DNA of 64,000 nucleotides from Mycoplasmopsis agassizii (GCF_002276225.1 NZ_NQNY01000004.1:1-64000); one strand, 5' to 3'. Numbered from the stretch's first letter, positions 1 to 12,631 are shown. Program-made: numbers and translations. Notes: generated from the letters alone by a model not told the origin.

Positions 1-135
1 CAAAAAATTTTAGGTTGACAATCACCATTCAAATACAGACAAATTTAAAAAACTCTACTAATGCTTTACTCCTTAATTTAAAAATGAAAAAAAATTTCCA
101 ATAACATTTTTTTATTGAACATTTAAAATATTTAT

Positions 136-149
136 TATAATTATATAAT
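136..149 (+). promoter_or_regulatory. Tandem -10 elements before the first gene
   Basis: Two TATAAT hexamers lie at 136-141 and 144-149, about 35 bases before the ATG at 181. The start is also preceded by AAGGAGGG near 169-176, one of the strongest ribosome binding sites in the window. I see no convincing -35 box. Confidence 0.45.
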
Positions 150-180
150 TAATAAAATAATGCTTCATAAGGAGGGATAA

Positions 181-1005
181 ATGGAAAATACACTTTTTAT
201 ATCAAAATTAATTGTGTTTATAATTCCTATTGCAATCTTTGCAACAGTAAATTTAATCTTGTACTTAGTGTTTTGATCTTATTTTTATAGAAAGACAAAT
301 GACTCTCTAATCAGCAAAACAGGTTTATCCAAAAATTTTGTTTATGCATCACGTAAAGAAAACCCTAAAATATATTTTTTCATTTATTGTTGAATATTAT
401 TATCGGTTTTAGTTATTCAAATTGCTCTTTTTATAGGTGGCTTAGTATCCTTTGCAAAAGGAAGATTTTTAAGTTTCACTTCTTTAACAGATGATTTAGC
501 AATAGACACTTTTAGAAATGAAGGGTATAAATGACTAGGCATTTCTATTAGTGCAAATCTTGGTGTTGATTTAATTTTTATTTTTGCATCATACCTAACC
601 AAATTAATCGCGAGATCTAAAACTGGCAATGTACATCCTAGGGTCGATAACGATGAATTGATAAACTACTCAGAATATTCAATTTTACCTAAAACTTCAA
701 ATCTTGAATTGGATCACAATTTAAGAAGAAGAAGAATTATAATCAAAAAATTACAAACTAGAGCAGAGAAAAACATACAAAGAATTATAGAATCAAAAGA
801 AAATTTTAATTTAGAATTTAAAATTTATATTGAACTATCTCAATATGTAGTTTCTTTATGAGTTGCAACAGCTTTAATGAATAAGCAAATTAGAAATGAA
901 CTTATAAAAGCAAAGATGAAAATGATTCTATATAAAATTGAGAATTTTAGAAATTATCATCAAGATTTATCAGAAGCCAAAAGCATAAGCACTACAAGTT
1001 TTTAA
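181..1005 (+). CDS. Membrane protein of unknown function, 274 aa
   Basis: I do not recognise a family. Seen: an N-terminal membrane segment (about residues 8-30), a second at about 63-85 and a third at about 118-140, then a long charged, Arg/Lys-rich C-terminal region (about 160-274) that is probably cytosolic and helical. Several Trp codons are TGA, so the gene is intact only in code 4. The start ATG has a strong AAGGAGGG site 5-10 bases upstream, and the gene ends in its own terminator at 1041-1070. The plan of a few N-terminal helices plus a charged C-terminal domain resembles the family B membrane proteins at 32-40 kb, but I cannot align specific motifs, so any relationship is only an inference. 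Confidence 0.7.
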
Positions 1006-1040
1006 GACTTTATAAATAGTGTAATAAATATTATTTTAAT

Positions 1041-1070
1041 GAACTTTCAAAAAAGAAAGTTCATTTTTTT
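1041..1070 (+). terminator. Intrinsic terminator
   Basis: A perfect 8-bp stem (GAACTTTC/GAAAGTTC) with a 6-base A loop is followed by ATTTTTTT, 35 bases after the stop of the gene ending at 1005. Confidence 0.85.
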
Positions 1071-1631
1071 GTAAAAAATAATTTTAGTAAATATTTATAT
1101 TTAAAAATTATTTAAACCATGATTAAAACAAACTATCTAATCAAGATCAAATTAAAGTGTCTTTCTTTTTCTACCCTTCACTATAATAAAAATTTGAGTA
1201 TCTAGTCTCAAACATTTTTAAACTAGTAAATTAATTAAAATTTTATATTTTATTTCTCATTATGTTTTACATGCTTTACTAATTTACTGTCTTTTAAAAC
1301 CTCAAAATTAAAATTAAATTTTGACTTTTTACAATTATTATTATTTCCGAAATAATTAAAGTATCATTTACGTTTAAATTGATTTTGATCTTATAAAAAA
1401 ACTAAATTATTTTGAAATTATGAAATAGATAATTCACAGAATAATAATTTTTAAATTTGTGAAATAATATAATGTAAAATCGTTTATTTTCACATTATAT
1501 TTTCTATAATTGAATCAACATTTTATAAGTTTATTTCCCCTAAAAAATAGTTAATAATTTTTGTGTATATGTAAGTAATTGTTAAATATTAATTTACTAA
1601 TAGTTTTTTTTTAAAAATTTATGAATAATTA
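1071..1631. other. Long AT-rich intergenic stretch, nothing identified
   Basis: About 560 bases without a credible reading frame on either strand. It holds scattered TATAAT-like words, as expected at this base composition. I see no RNA-like conserved segment and no obvious gene remnant. Confidence 0.5.
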
Positions 1632-1707
1632 TGGTAAATTATTTTAGGGAGATAAAACATAACAACATAAACGATATAAAATTACACAACATATCTCCCA
1701 GAACGAG
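1632..1707 (+). promoter_or_regulatory. Extended -10 promoter and 5' leader hairpin
   Basis: TGG plus TAAATT at 1632-1640 forms an extended -10 that would place the transcript start near 1647. Exactly there begins GGGAGATA (1647-1654), whose perfect complement TATCTCCC lies at 1692-1699. The mRNA would start with an 8-bp stem closing a loop of about 37 bases. The stem ends just before the GAGG ribosome binding site at 1704-1707. Confidence 0.45.
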
Positions 1708-1713
1708 GATAAT

Positions 1714-2628
1714 ATGAAAATTAAAAAGAAAACAATAATCTTAGGAGGATTAGCAACTACAGGTTTAGCAGTTGGTTTAATTACTCCAGTTATTGTTTCT
1801 CAAACTAGTAATACAAATGCACAAGAAAATGCATTTATTATAGATGTTAAAAAGGGTGTTGCCAATGTTTTTGAAAATTTTGGAAAACAAAATAGCAGTG
1901 AATCTGCAAAATCATTTTTTTCACTAAATACAAATGGTGAAAGTAGTGTTACGCTACCTGATTTAGATGCATCAACAATTTCAAAAATGCAATCAGTTGC
2001 AAATGAATTCATTGATAACTATCTAACTAATTTAGAAAATCATCAAGATGTTAAATCGGCTCTTGATAATTTCTTAAAAGATAAAAATATCGATATTTCA
2101 CAATACGATACTTCAGGTGCAAATTTAACTAGCCAAGTTGCTGAAACTAGTGAAGAATTAGAATCTCACAAAAGTTATTATTCATCAAGCAATTATCAGA
2201 CAGTTAGATCTATTGCTGCAGATTTTAATAAAAGTTACAAAACTTCATTAATTGTTGCTGGTGTTGCTGGTGCAACTGCAGCAGGTTTCTGAGCAGCATC
2301 ATTCTGAACTTTTGGAGCAACCGTTCCTTGAGCTGTTGCAGCAACAACACAAGCTGCGACTTATACTGCACAAGGACTTATATTTCTAGGAGCAGAACAG
2401 TGAATTTTATCACAACCTTCATATGTTCTTGCTTCAACATTGTACTCTCTTAAAGAAGTATATAGCACTTTAAATCGATTCTATGATATTGTTAGCACCA
2501 TTCGTAATGTAGTTTCTGCTGCTAAAATAATTAAAACAGTAACTTATGCAACTTCCTGAGCATCACCTGTTATTGCAATTGCTACGTTTATACTTGAAAC
2601 ATTATTAGATACTTATGGACAGTATTAA
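1714..2628 (+). CDS. Secreted protein with hydrophobic C-terminal half, 304 aa
   Basis: Family not recognised. The N-terminus has four Lys followed by a hydrophobic stretch (about residues 8-30), a signal peptide or anchor; there is no lipobox Cys, so it is not a lipoprotein. Residues about 35-185 are hydrophilic, Ser/Asn-rich and probably extracellular. Residues about 188-304 are Ala/Val/Gly-rich with several long hydrophobic segments separated by short polar turns, as in proteins that insert hairpins into membranes. Its last codons overlap the start of the family A membrane gene at 2615 by 14 bases, so the two are translationally coupled. The gene at 34392 has the same architecture and also abuts a membrane-protein paralog. 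A membrane-active or surface role is inference. Confidence 0.75.
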
Positions 2629-3727
2629 TATTAATGTAAAGACAAATTTATTAAATAAAAAAGAAAATTTAGAAAAAGATATATTCTATAGATTGTCTGA
2701 CCAATACCATCTAAATAAATTTTTAAAAACAAAATTTAGTTGGTTAATATATCTTCCAATTGTTGGAACATTTTTACTGATTTCGCTTTTTCAAAAACAA
2801 GTTCTAGTTAATCTCATAGATCGAAAACTTATATCAAAAGGAAAAACTAAGTTTATGATTTTTCTTTCATCACCATTTATTGTTTTTGCATTAATTACCA
2901 TGATTCTTGCTTCTATTTTATTTTTGCATCCTGGTTTAAATATCTGAACAATAGAATCTAAAATATGGATTTTAATTTTTGTAGATTTATTTTTACTATT
3001 TTGATCATCAGTTACTAATAGAATAGTTATTCAGAACTTATCATCGATTTTAAATATCGATGAAACAATTGTTTTTCCTGATGATTTTAAACCTTATCGC
3101 AATAGTCAAATCATTGACAATGGTAATTATTTTAAAAATCTTTACAGATCTAGAAATAAAAGATTAAATAGATATTCACTAAGTGAAAATTTAAAAAGTA
3201 TCCATGAAGTAGAAACAAATTCTGATTATAGAAAATCACTTTTTGCAGATAAAAAAGAATACAAGTTATGAGATGAAAATGAAGCTGCTTTAAGTAGATT
3301 TACTAAAAGCAATAAAAAGAAAGATTTATCAATTCCATTTTCATGATTTTTTAATTATTTTAGTTTTGTTGGAACACTTAATCAAAAAGCAATTAATGAT
3401 AAAAAGATTTCACTATCAAAAAAACTAACTAATCTAATTTTGATAAATTGGACTTTTGATATTCTTGTAACTATTTCTCTATTTGTATTTTTATCAAGCA
3501 TTTATACAGGATTTTCTTATCTTCAAAATTTATCTGGTGCATCTGATTTAAATAATACGGTATTAGTGTCAAATGATTTTGTCTATAATATAAATGATGT
3601 CATCTTGCATTGGGTTTACTTTCTTTTATTCGTTTTATCATTTTCAGCTGTGTCACTTTTTAGAAATATCATAGTAAAAAGTGTAGCAGTTAAATGATGC
3701 GAAAAAGAATATTTGAATGAAAAGTAA
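2615..3727 (+). CDS. Family A membrane protein, copy 1, 370 aa
   Basis: First of three tandem paralogs (with 3809 and 5059). The shared order is: a polar N-terminus with YRLSDQYHL (about residues 27-35), a first membrane pair beginning IYLPIVGTF (about 49-57), a second hydrophobic pair near 88-140, a polar middle with DFKPYRNSQI, then LFNYF-like and NQKAINDK motifs (about 258-267), and a final helix pair with SSIYTGFSYL and a C-terminal SLFRN. I know no named family with this pattern. Several Trp codons are TGA. The start overlaps the secreted protein gene upstream, which supports joint function. A transport or immunity role cannot be told apart from sequence. Confidence 0.75.
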
Positions 3728-3808
3728 AATTTTTAACTTCAAATTTGATTTTAAAAACTCTGATTGTTTGAATATGTTTTGTGTTTTAATTAGTAAAATA
3801 TATTAATT

Positions 3809-4927
3809 ATGAAAAAAGATTTTTTATCAGCACCACCTCAAGATGACAAATATTTATTCTATAAAATGTCAGATCAATACCATTTATTAAGTTTTGCAGA
3901 CACAAAATTTACTAAACTTATTTACATACCTTTAATAGGAACTATATTGTTTCTTTCACTGTTTAAAAGAATAGTGGTTGTAAACCTTGTTGACAGGGGT
4001 TTGAGATATAAATATGCAAGAGGGATGTCATTAAGATTATTAATTCACTGAATTTTATTTATCCCTATCACTATAGCAATCACTCTTCTTTTATTTATTT
4101 GACCAGTAACTAGATTTGAAATGCTATTCGAATGAAAACTCTTATACATATCGATACCCTTTTTAGTTGCTATTGTATCATCACCTTTTCTTGTTTTATA
4201 TGTTGTCAAAAACATTGCAAAAATTTTAGAGGTTGACAAGAACATAAAGTTTGCAAGCGACTTCAAACCATATAGAAATAGTCAAATCTTAAATAATGAA
4301 AATTATTTTAAAATTCTTGCTAAATCTATAAATAAAAAACAAACAATGTACTTTTTAAGCGAAAGCCTAGAAAGTAAAAACGAAAATGAAGTAAGTGTGA
4401 ACTATACATATTCTAAAGTAGATGATGTCATAGAAGTAACGCCATATATTGGTGGTCCACTTAATCCTCTTAGCTATGTAAAATATAAAACAAGTGGAAA
4501 TCAGCAATTAGAAAAATCTTTAAATAAATCTTTTCCACTTTCTAATTTATTTAATTACTTTAACTTTTTATCTAATCTTAATCAAAAAGCGATAAATGAT
4601 CAGATGATAAATTTATCTAAAAAAATAGTTAAATTAGTTACAATCAATTGAATAATTGATGTACTTATATCATTAGGTTTGTTTATCTTTTTGTCAAGCA
4701 TATACACAAGTTTTTCATATTTACCAAGCATTACTAATACAACTGAAAATATTTCATTAGTATCCACAGGTGTTTTATATGAAGTTAAAAACATAATTTT
4801 ACATTATGTGTATTGTTTAATTTTTGTTATATCATTTGCAGGTTTATCAATTGTTCGTAATTGATATGTTAAAACACTTGCAGTAAAATGATGCCAACAA
4901 GAATATCTAAGAAATTTTAAAAAGTAA
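3809..4927 (+). CDS. Family A membrane protein, copy 2, 372 aa
   Basis: Paralog of the preceding gene with the same motif order: YKMSDQYHL near the N-terminus, IYIPLIGTI, DFKPYRNSQI, LFNYFNFLSNLNQ then KAINDQ, SSIYTSFSYL and a C-terminal SIVRN followed by WC and EYLRNF. It has about four membrane segments in two pairs and a polar, more variable centre (about residues 185-245). TAAAAT at 3794-3799 lies 9 bases before the ATG and there is no ribosome binding site, so it may have its own leaderless transcript. It ends in a terminator at 4936-4968. Confidence 0.75.
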
Positions 4928-4935
4928 TAACATAA

Positions 4936-4968
4936 AAAATAGCCAGCTCAAAAGTTGGCTATTTTGTT
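4936..4968 (+). terminator. Intrinsic terminator
   Basis: The 10-bp stem AAAATAGCCA/TGGCTATTTT, with a loop of about 10 bases, is followed by GTTT. It lies 9 bases after the stop of the family A copy 2 gene. Confidence 0.8.
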
Positions 4969-5058
4969 TATTAAATAACTAATTATTCTCTATTTTAACA
5001 CCATTGATTTACATGATTTTGTTTATATTAATAAACTGAAATATATTAAAATAATTTC

Positions 5059-6204
5059 ATGAATAATAGAGATTTAGAAAATCAAAATAATTGACCATCA
5101 AATGTCTTTTATTTCAAAATATCAGACACATATCATTTAGTAAATTTTGCAAATATGAAATTTACAAAATTAATTTATGTTCCTGTTATAGGAACATTTT
5201 TGATTTTCCACTTATTTAAAAAAATAGTCTTAGCTAATTTAGCTGATCGATGAGTTAGATATAAAATCAGTCTTCGCTTTAACTTATCTGTTGGTGCTTT
5301 AATGGGTTTGCCAATACCTATATCAGGTGTAACTGCAACATTTCTATTTATTTTTGCATTGCTAAAAAAAGAGGATCCTTATTTAATAGATACCAAATTA
5401 TTAATAACATTTTCACCGTTTTTAGCCAATCTTATTATTACACCAATAAACAATTACATTGTAATAAAAAATATTGATAAGATTTTAAGCGTAGATAAGA
5501 ATATAACTTTCAACCACGATTTCATTCCTTACTACAATAGTAAAATAAATAACAACTTTAATTGATTAAAAAACCTTGAAAAAGTTTCGAATAAAAGAAC
5601 AGGTAAGTATTTTTTTAGTGAAGAATTAAAAAGTATTAATCAAAAGGAAATCACAACAAATTATTTTAATTCAGAGTTAATTGATAGAATTGAACATTAT
5701 ACTATTTACCTTGGTAGATTTGTTAGTATCCCTATAAAAACTATTTATTACACTCGTAATCAAAATTACGAAAAATATTATAAAAAGAATCTTTTATTTT
5801 CTTGGCTATTTAATTACTTTACATTTATAGGATTAATTACACAAAAAGCAATTAATGATAAGATGCTTTTATTGTCAAAAAGACTAACTAAAATAATTAT
5901 TTTAAATTGAGCTTTAGACATTTTATTTACTGTATCTTTATTAGTTTTTTTATGCTCTATTTTTTCAAGTTATTCATATTTAACTAGTTTGCAAAATCCT
6001 GAAAATGCAAAACTTGCTGTCTTTGTTTCTAGTGGTGCAAAGTATGAATTAGTTGGTGTAATTTTATATTTTGTATATGCCTTTATTTTTACTTTTGGTT
6101 ACACCATAGTTTCTTTAATTAGAAATAGTTATGTAAAAAAATATGCAATTAGAATTGCTCAAAAAGCATATTTAAGAAACTATTCCCAAAACACAAATAA
6201 GTAA
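5059..6204 (+). CDS. Family A membrane protein, copy 3, 381 aa
   Basis: Third paralog of the array: FKISDTYHL near the N-terminus, IYVPVIGTF, DFIPYYNSKI, LFNYFTFIGLITQ then KAINDK, and a C-terminal SLIRN. The most divergent part is again the polar centre (about residues 165-250). It differs from copies 1 and 2 by a longer Lys/Arg-rich tail. TAAAAT at 5047-5052 is six bases before the ATG with no ribosome binding site, so a leaderless transcript is likely, separate from copy 2, which has a terminator between them. The terminator at 6214-6246 follows. Confidence 0.75.
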
Positions 6205-6213
6205 AAAAAGTTT

Positions 6214-6246
6214 AAAAAAGTCTGCAACCTAAGGCAGACTTTTTTA
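6214..6246. terminator. Bidirectional intrinsic terminator
   Basis: An 11-bp stem (AAAAAGTCTGC/GCAGACTTTTT) with a 7-base loop lies between two convergent genes, with A-runs on one side and T-runs on the other, so it can serve both strands. Confidence 0.85.
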
Positions 6247-6260
6247 TATCAATCAAAATT

Positions 6261-7001
6261 TTATTTCAAATTATGTTTAGTTCGATACTCGTTCAAAAAC
6301 TTATCAAGTTCATAAATACGATTAATATATTCTTGATCATCAAAATATTTTACAGGTTGCACATTCACTCAAAGTACAACTAAATAATTGACAAAAATTT
6401 TATGTTGAATAATTTTTTCATAATCATATGAACCATAATTATCAAGCAAGATATCTTCTTCTTGATCAGTTAATTTTCCACTTTCAATAAAATAAGCTAA
6501 ATCAAAATGTTTGTCACCTAGTGAAGCATATTCTCAATCAACAATTCAAATTTTTTGATCTTTATCAACGATTAAATTAAAAGGAAATAAATCATTATGT
6601 ACTGGTGTAGTTGTATCCATGTTTCTTAAGATTAAATTTATTCTCTTAAAGTAAGCGTCGATCACATCGATTTTTAAGTTTTTTTCAGCAAGTTTTTTGC
6701 GATAAGTATTAACTCGATCACGGTGATTGAATTTAGGAAACTCTAATTTTGAATTATGAATTTGTGCCAGCATTTTTGCTAGTTTTTTTAAGTTTTCTTC
6801 ACTCTTAGTAAATTCTTGACCCACAACAAAATCTCACCTAGTATAAGTAGATGTATTTTCTATCAATTTAGGTACAAAATCTAGTTCACCTAGGACTTGA
6901 TAGTCAATGCGATGGTTAAGTGAATTATTAGTTTTAACTTGGTAAAAAGTGTTACCATCACGGTAAGAATTGTTCGTCATACCTTTATTAATTTTTTCCA
7001 T
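6261..7001 (-). CDS. licA: Choline/ethanolamine kinase-like phosphotransferase (LicA type), 246 aa
   Basis: An aminoglycoside-phosphotransferase/choline-kinase fold enzyme that would phosphorylate choline or a related small alcohol with ATP in the cytosol, feeding phospholipid or surface-lipid modification. Seen: the Brenner-type catalytic motif HNDLFPFN (residues 135-142, catalytic Asp 137) and the metal-binding DWEYA (155-159) followed by GDKHFDLA. The length of 246 aa is short for LicA, with a reduced N-lobe. The GAGGT site six bases before the ATG fixes the start. It diverges from gyrB with overlapping -10 boxes. Substrate is inferred from family only; other small-molecule kinases of this fold remain possible. 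Confidence 0.75.
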
Positions 7002-7040
7002 ATTTACCTCAATATCTATTAAATGATTAACTTTTATTTT

Positions 7041-7052
7041 GCTATAATTATA
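7041..7052. promoter_or_regulatory. Overlapping divergent -10 elements (licA/gyrB)
   Basis: TATAATTATA at 7043-7052 is a perfect palindrome that gives a TATAAT on both strands. On the plus strand TGC precedes it (7040-7042), making an extended -10 for gyrB. On the minus strand it lies about 45 bases before the licA start. Confidence 0.55.
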
Positions 7053-7096
7053 TTAAATTATTTTTTTAAATAAAAGTAAGAATTTTGGAGTAATAA

Positions 7097-9034
<1,938 letters not shown>

Positions 9035-9054
9035 AAATTAATCTAATCAAATCT

Positions 9055-9090
9055 TAAACCAGCAGTTAATTCTGCTGGTTTTTTATTTTT
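9055..9090 (+). terminator. Intrinsic terminator of gyrB
   Basis: The perfect 9-bp stem AACCAGCAG/CTGCTGGTT with a TTAATT loop is followed by TTTTATTTTT. Confidence 0.9.
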
Positions 9091-9208
9091 AATGACTGTT
9101 AGAATCTTAAAACATGCCGTTTATCAGAAAATGTGGAAATTTTTGTGAAACAAAATCATTAAAACATAAATAAAGTGCTTTGAAAACCCGAATAAATCGC
9201 ATTTTAAT

Positions 9209-9214
9209 TATAAT
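9209..9214 (+). promoter_or_regulatory. Candidate -10 of the mannitol operon
   Basis: TATAAT lies 75 bases upstream of mtlA, after the gyrB terminator. No -35 at standard spacing is visible. The leader of about 65 bases between it and the ATG shows no clear hairpin or catabolite-response element. Confidence 0.4.
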
Positions 9215-9288
9215 GCTCTAACCTGTCTTGCTCTTTTTGAAAATCTCAAAAACAGTTAAATATGGTTAAAAAATATGAAAGGTTTTAA

Positions 9289-11067
9289 ATGACAACAAAA
9301 GTGTTTCTTTCTGAAGCAAGAGCACAACTACAACGTTTTGGTGGTTTTATAAGTGGTATGGTAATGCCGATTATTGGTATTTTTATTGCTTGAGGACTGC
9401 TGACTGCATTTTTTATCCCCACAGGATGAATTCCTAATGTTGACTTAAATAATTTAGTCGGGATTGGAATTAATTACCTAATTCCTATCTTAATAGGATT
9501 CATGGGTGGGCAAAAAATCTATCAACTACGTGGTGGTGTGATGGGTGCTTTAGTAACTATTTCAGCAATTGCTGCTGGACAAAGTAGTATTTTCGTAAAT
9601 ATTACAGGAGGTCAAGCACCAATGCTACTTGGTGCGATGATTTATGGACCTTTATCTGCTGCGATTTTAAAACATAGCGAGAAGTTTTGGATCCATAAAA
9701 TTAAACCTGGTTTTGAAATGTTAATCAATAATTTCTACCTAGGAATTTTAGGCTTTTTACTAGCAGTTTTTGGCTTTTTTGTTGCTGCTTATGTAATTGG
9801 TTACATCATTTTTGCACTAGGTAAAATTGTGCAAGGAATGTCAAATTATTCGCTCTATCCTTTAGCAGCAATTATTGTTGAACCTGCTAAAGTGTTATTT
9901 TTAAACAACGCAATTAATCATGGTGTTTTCACACCGTTAGCAACTCAGGAAGTCTTAACAAGTGGTAAATCAATTCTTTACTTACTTGAATCAAACCCTG
10001 GTCCAGGGCTTGGAATTTTGCTTTTATATATTATTTTTGGAAATAATAAAAAAGTCAAAGGTGAAGCAGGTTCTGCTTCAATCATTCACTTTTTTGGTGG
10101 AATTCATGAGGTCTATTTTCCATTCGTACTAGTTAAACCAATGCTAATTATTGCTTTAATTTCAGCAGGTATTTTTGGAAATGGAATGTTTATGCTATTT
10201 AATGCAGGAGCAATTGCACCAGTTAGCCCCGGTTCAGTTATTGCTCAATATACACAAGTAGCTAAAGATGCTAATTCAGTTGCAGGTTTAACTATCGGAA
10301 TGTTTGGTAGTGTAGTAGTTAGTTTTGGTGTAGGGCTTGTGATTTTTTGATTTGAAAAAATTGTGCGAAAAATTCGTAAGCAACACTATAAAGAAGAAAT
10401 TAGTATCAGCGAAGCAAAACAAAAAGTTGCTGATATGAAAGCAAAAGGTAAAACTGAAATTAAACCTTCAGTAACTTCATTTAACATAAAAGAAGTCAAA
10501 ACATTAACAATTGCTTGCGATGCAGGAATGGGTTCATCAGTTATGGGTACAGGAATATTGAAAAAATTACTCGCAACAAACGGCTTAAACGATATCAAGG
10601 TTGAACATAAATCAATTGCTGATGTCACTGGTAAAGAAGAATATATCATCACAGTTGATGCCCTTAAAGGTCGCGTGCTTAAAAAAACAGATTCTGAAAA
10701 AGTGACATCAATTAATAACTTGATTAATAAAAATGCTTATCAAGAAATTATTGATCGCATTAAAAGTGAAGATGGTAAAACTAAATCAAAAACCAAAATT
10801 ATTGATTTAGTTGTCAATAAAATTGACAATGAAAGTGAAAAAATTTCAGCTATTCTTCAAGGTATTTTAATCGCTAATAATTTTAAAAATATTAATGTTC
10901 AATTAGTTTTAATTGAACAAGTAATTGCAAGTGATAACTTAATTATTACTACTTTTGATCTTAAAGATAAAGTTGTTGAAAAAATTAATAAAGATGATTT
11001 TGAAATAATCAATAACTTATCAGATACGGATTCACTATTAAAAATAGCTGAAAAGATGAAGGTGTAA
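9289..11067 (+). CDS. mtlA: Mannitol-specific PTS enzyme IICB, 592 aa
   Basis: Membrane permease that imports mannitol and phosphorylates it to mannitol-1-phosphate. Residues 1-350 form the IIC domain, with many membrane segments, NITGGQAPMLLGAMIYGPL and the substrate-site GIHE (271-274). From about 400 is the IIB domain with the phosphorylated Cys410 in CDAGMGSS. A further stretch of about 100 residues after IIB (about 500-592) resembles a second, Cys-lacking copy of the IIB fold, which would be unusual. The IIA part is the separate gene mtlF. The ATG has AAAGG upstream. It forms a tight operon with mtlD (2-base gap). Confidence 0.93.
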
Positions 11068-11069
11068 TT

Positions 11070-12182
11070 ATGGATAAAAAAATTAAAGCACTTCATTTTG
11101 GTGCAGGCAATATTGGTAAAGCATTAATTGGTGAATTATATTTCAAAAATAATTTTGACTTTACATTAGTCGATAGCAATCAAGAAGTAATTTCTAAATT
11201 AAATAGTCAAAAAAAATATTTAATAAAATACCTTGACACTAATCAAATTTTCGAAATTACAAATTTTGATTCGCTTTGGTCTAATGAAAAAAGTGAACTA
11301 ATTAAAAAGTTAAGAGCAGCTCATTTTATCTCGACTTCAATTGGGTCAAATAATTTAAAATATCTGCTTGAAATATTTGAACAAGCTTTTAAAAATTTTG
11401 AATTAGATCATGAAATCGCAATTATCTTTTTTGAAAATGGCTATCGTATTTCTTCAAAATTTAAAAGTTTAATTGAGACTAAATTTATTAATAATAAATT
11501 AGTCTTTATCGATACAGTTGTCGACAGAATTGTGCCTGTGCAAAATTCAAATGATAACTATCTTTTATGCGAATCATTTTATGAAATCACAATTGATAAA
11601 ACTCAATATAAAAGTAGTTTAACCAAGATTAATTTTGTTGACTATAGCGATGATTTAGATTCATATATTAACCGCAAAATAATTTTAGTTAATGGTTCTC
11701 ATACACTAGTTGGTTTACTAGGAAATAAACAATCTTTAAAGTATATTGATGAAACTTTGAAAGTAGAAGATAACTTAGTTTTACTTGATGAATTTCATAA
11801 CCAAGCTATTGAATCATTATTAAAATCATTTCCTAAATTTAAAAAAGATGAGTTAAAAAATTATGCAAATATTTTTTTAAAAAGAATTAATGTTGCAGAA
11901 TTATATGACACAAATAATCGTGTTATAAGAAATCCTATTACTAAAATTAGTCCAGGGGAGCGCTATCATTTAGCACTTGAACCTGCATTAAAATATAATC
12001 TTAATTATGACAAATTATTAATTCCTTTTAAGTTATTAATAGATCTTAATAATGAAGATGATTTACAATCAAAAGATCTAAATCAAGAAATCAAATTAAA
12101 TGGTGCAGAAGCAACATTGTTAAAATATACACAACTACCCATTTCAGTAGTTAAACAAATTATAAATATTAAAAAGGTGTAA
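11070..12182 (+). CDS. mtlD: Mannitol-1-phosphate 5-dehydrogenase, 370 aa
   Basis: NAD-dependent oxidation of mannitol-1-phosphate to fructose-6-phosphate, which enters glycolysis (pgi is at 30.5 kb). Seen: an N-terminal Rossmann motif GAGNIGKA (about residues 9-16), then the long-chain mannitol dehydrogenase pattern with VDRIVP and a central KIILVNGSHT, which carries the catalytic Lys of the family's K-x(4)-N-x(2)-H motif. The length is normal. Spacing to mtlA is 2 bases and to mtlF 1 base, so one transcript is expected. Confidence 0.93.
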   Translation: MDKKIKALHFGAGNIGKALIGELYFKNNFDFTLVDSNQEVISKLNSQKKYLIKYLDTNQIFEITNFDSLWSNEKSELIKKLRAAHFISTSIGSNNLKYLLEIFEQAFKNFELDHEIAIIFFENGYRISSKFKSLIETKFINNKLVFIDTVVDRIVPVQNSNDNYLLCESFYEITIDKTQYKSSLTKINFVDYSDDLDSYINRKIILVNGSHTLVGLLGNKQSLKYIDETLKVEDNLVLLDEFHNQAIESLLKSFPKFKKDELKNYANIFLKRINVAELYDTNNRVIRNPITKISPGERYHLALEPALKYNLNYDKLLIPFKLLIDLNNEDDLQSKDLNQEIKLNGAEATLLKYTQLPISVVKQIINIKKV

Positions 12183-12183
12183 A

Positions 12184-12609
12184 ATGATCAAATTAGAAAA
12201 CATTAAAATTAATAAAAATTTCAAAGATAAATATGAAATTTTTAGAGTTGCTGAAGAAGATTTAATTAATCTAAATTCAGTTAAAAAAGGTTATCAACAA
12301 GCAATGATTAATCGTGATAAATCTGTTTCAGTTTCTCTTGGTAATTATTTATTTTTACCTCATGGTGAAGATGGTTCGCAAGATTTAATTCTTAAAAATG
12401 AGGTTTTAGTTTATCACTTAAAAGACGTAATTAGTATTGGTGATAACGAAATAAAAGTTGTTGTTGTACTTGCTTTAAAAGCATCAAATCAAATGGAATA
12501 TATTGAAAAAATAGGCATTGCTTTTAGTGACATAGATGAAGTGGAAAAAGTCATGTTTGATGAGCAAGTTACAGCACAAAAAATCTTTGATTTTCTAACT
12601 CAAGAATAA
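12184..12609 (+). CDS. mtlF: Mannitol-specific PTS enzyme IIA, 141 aa
   Basis: Cytosolic phosphocarrier passing phosphate from HPr to the IIB domain of MtlA. It has the fructose/mannitol IIA fold, with the phosphorylated His60 in LFLPHGE and the downstream VVVVLALKA strand. The length is typical for a stand-alone IIA. It is the last gene of the operon and is followed by a strong terminator. No mtlR regulator gene is nearby. Confidence 0.9.
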   Translation: MIKLENIKINKNFKDKYEIFRVAEEDLINLNSVKKGYQQAMINRDKSVSVSLGNYLFLPHGEDGSQDLILKNEVLVYHLKDVISIGDNEIKVVVVLALKASNQMEYIEKIGIAFSDIDEVEKVMFDEQVTAQKIFDFLTQE

Positions 12610-12631
12610 TTACAAAATTAATTTTTAATTT

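Noticed and set aside
1071-1631. CRISPR array or dispersed repeats in the AT-rich gaps
   Set aside because: No regularly spaced direct repeats were seen anywhere in the window; apparent repeats are low-complexity A/T words.
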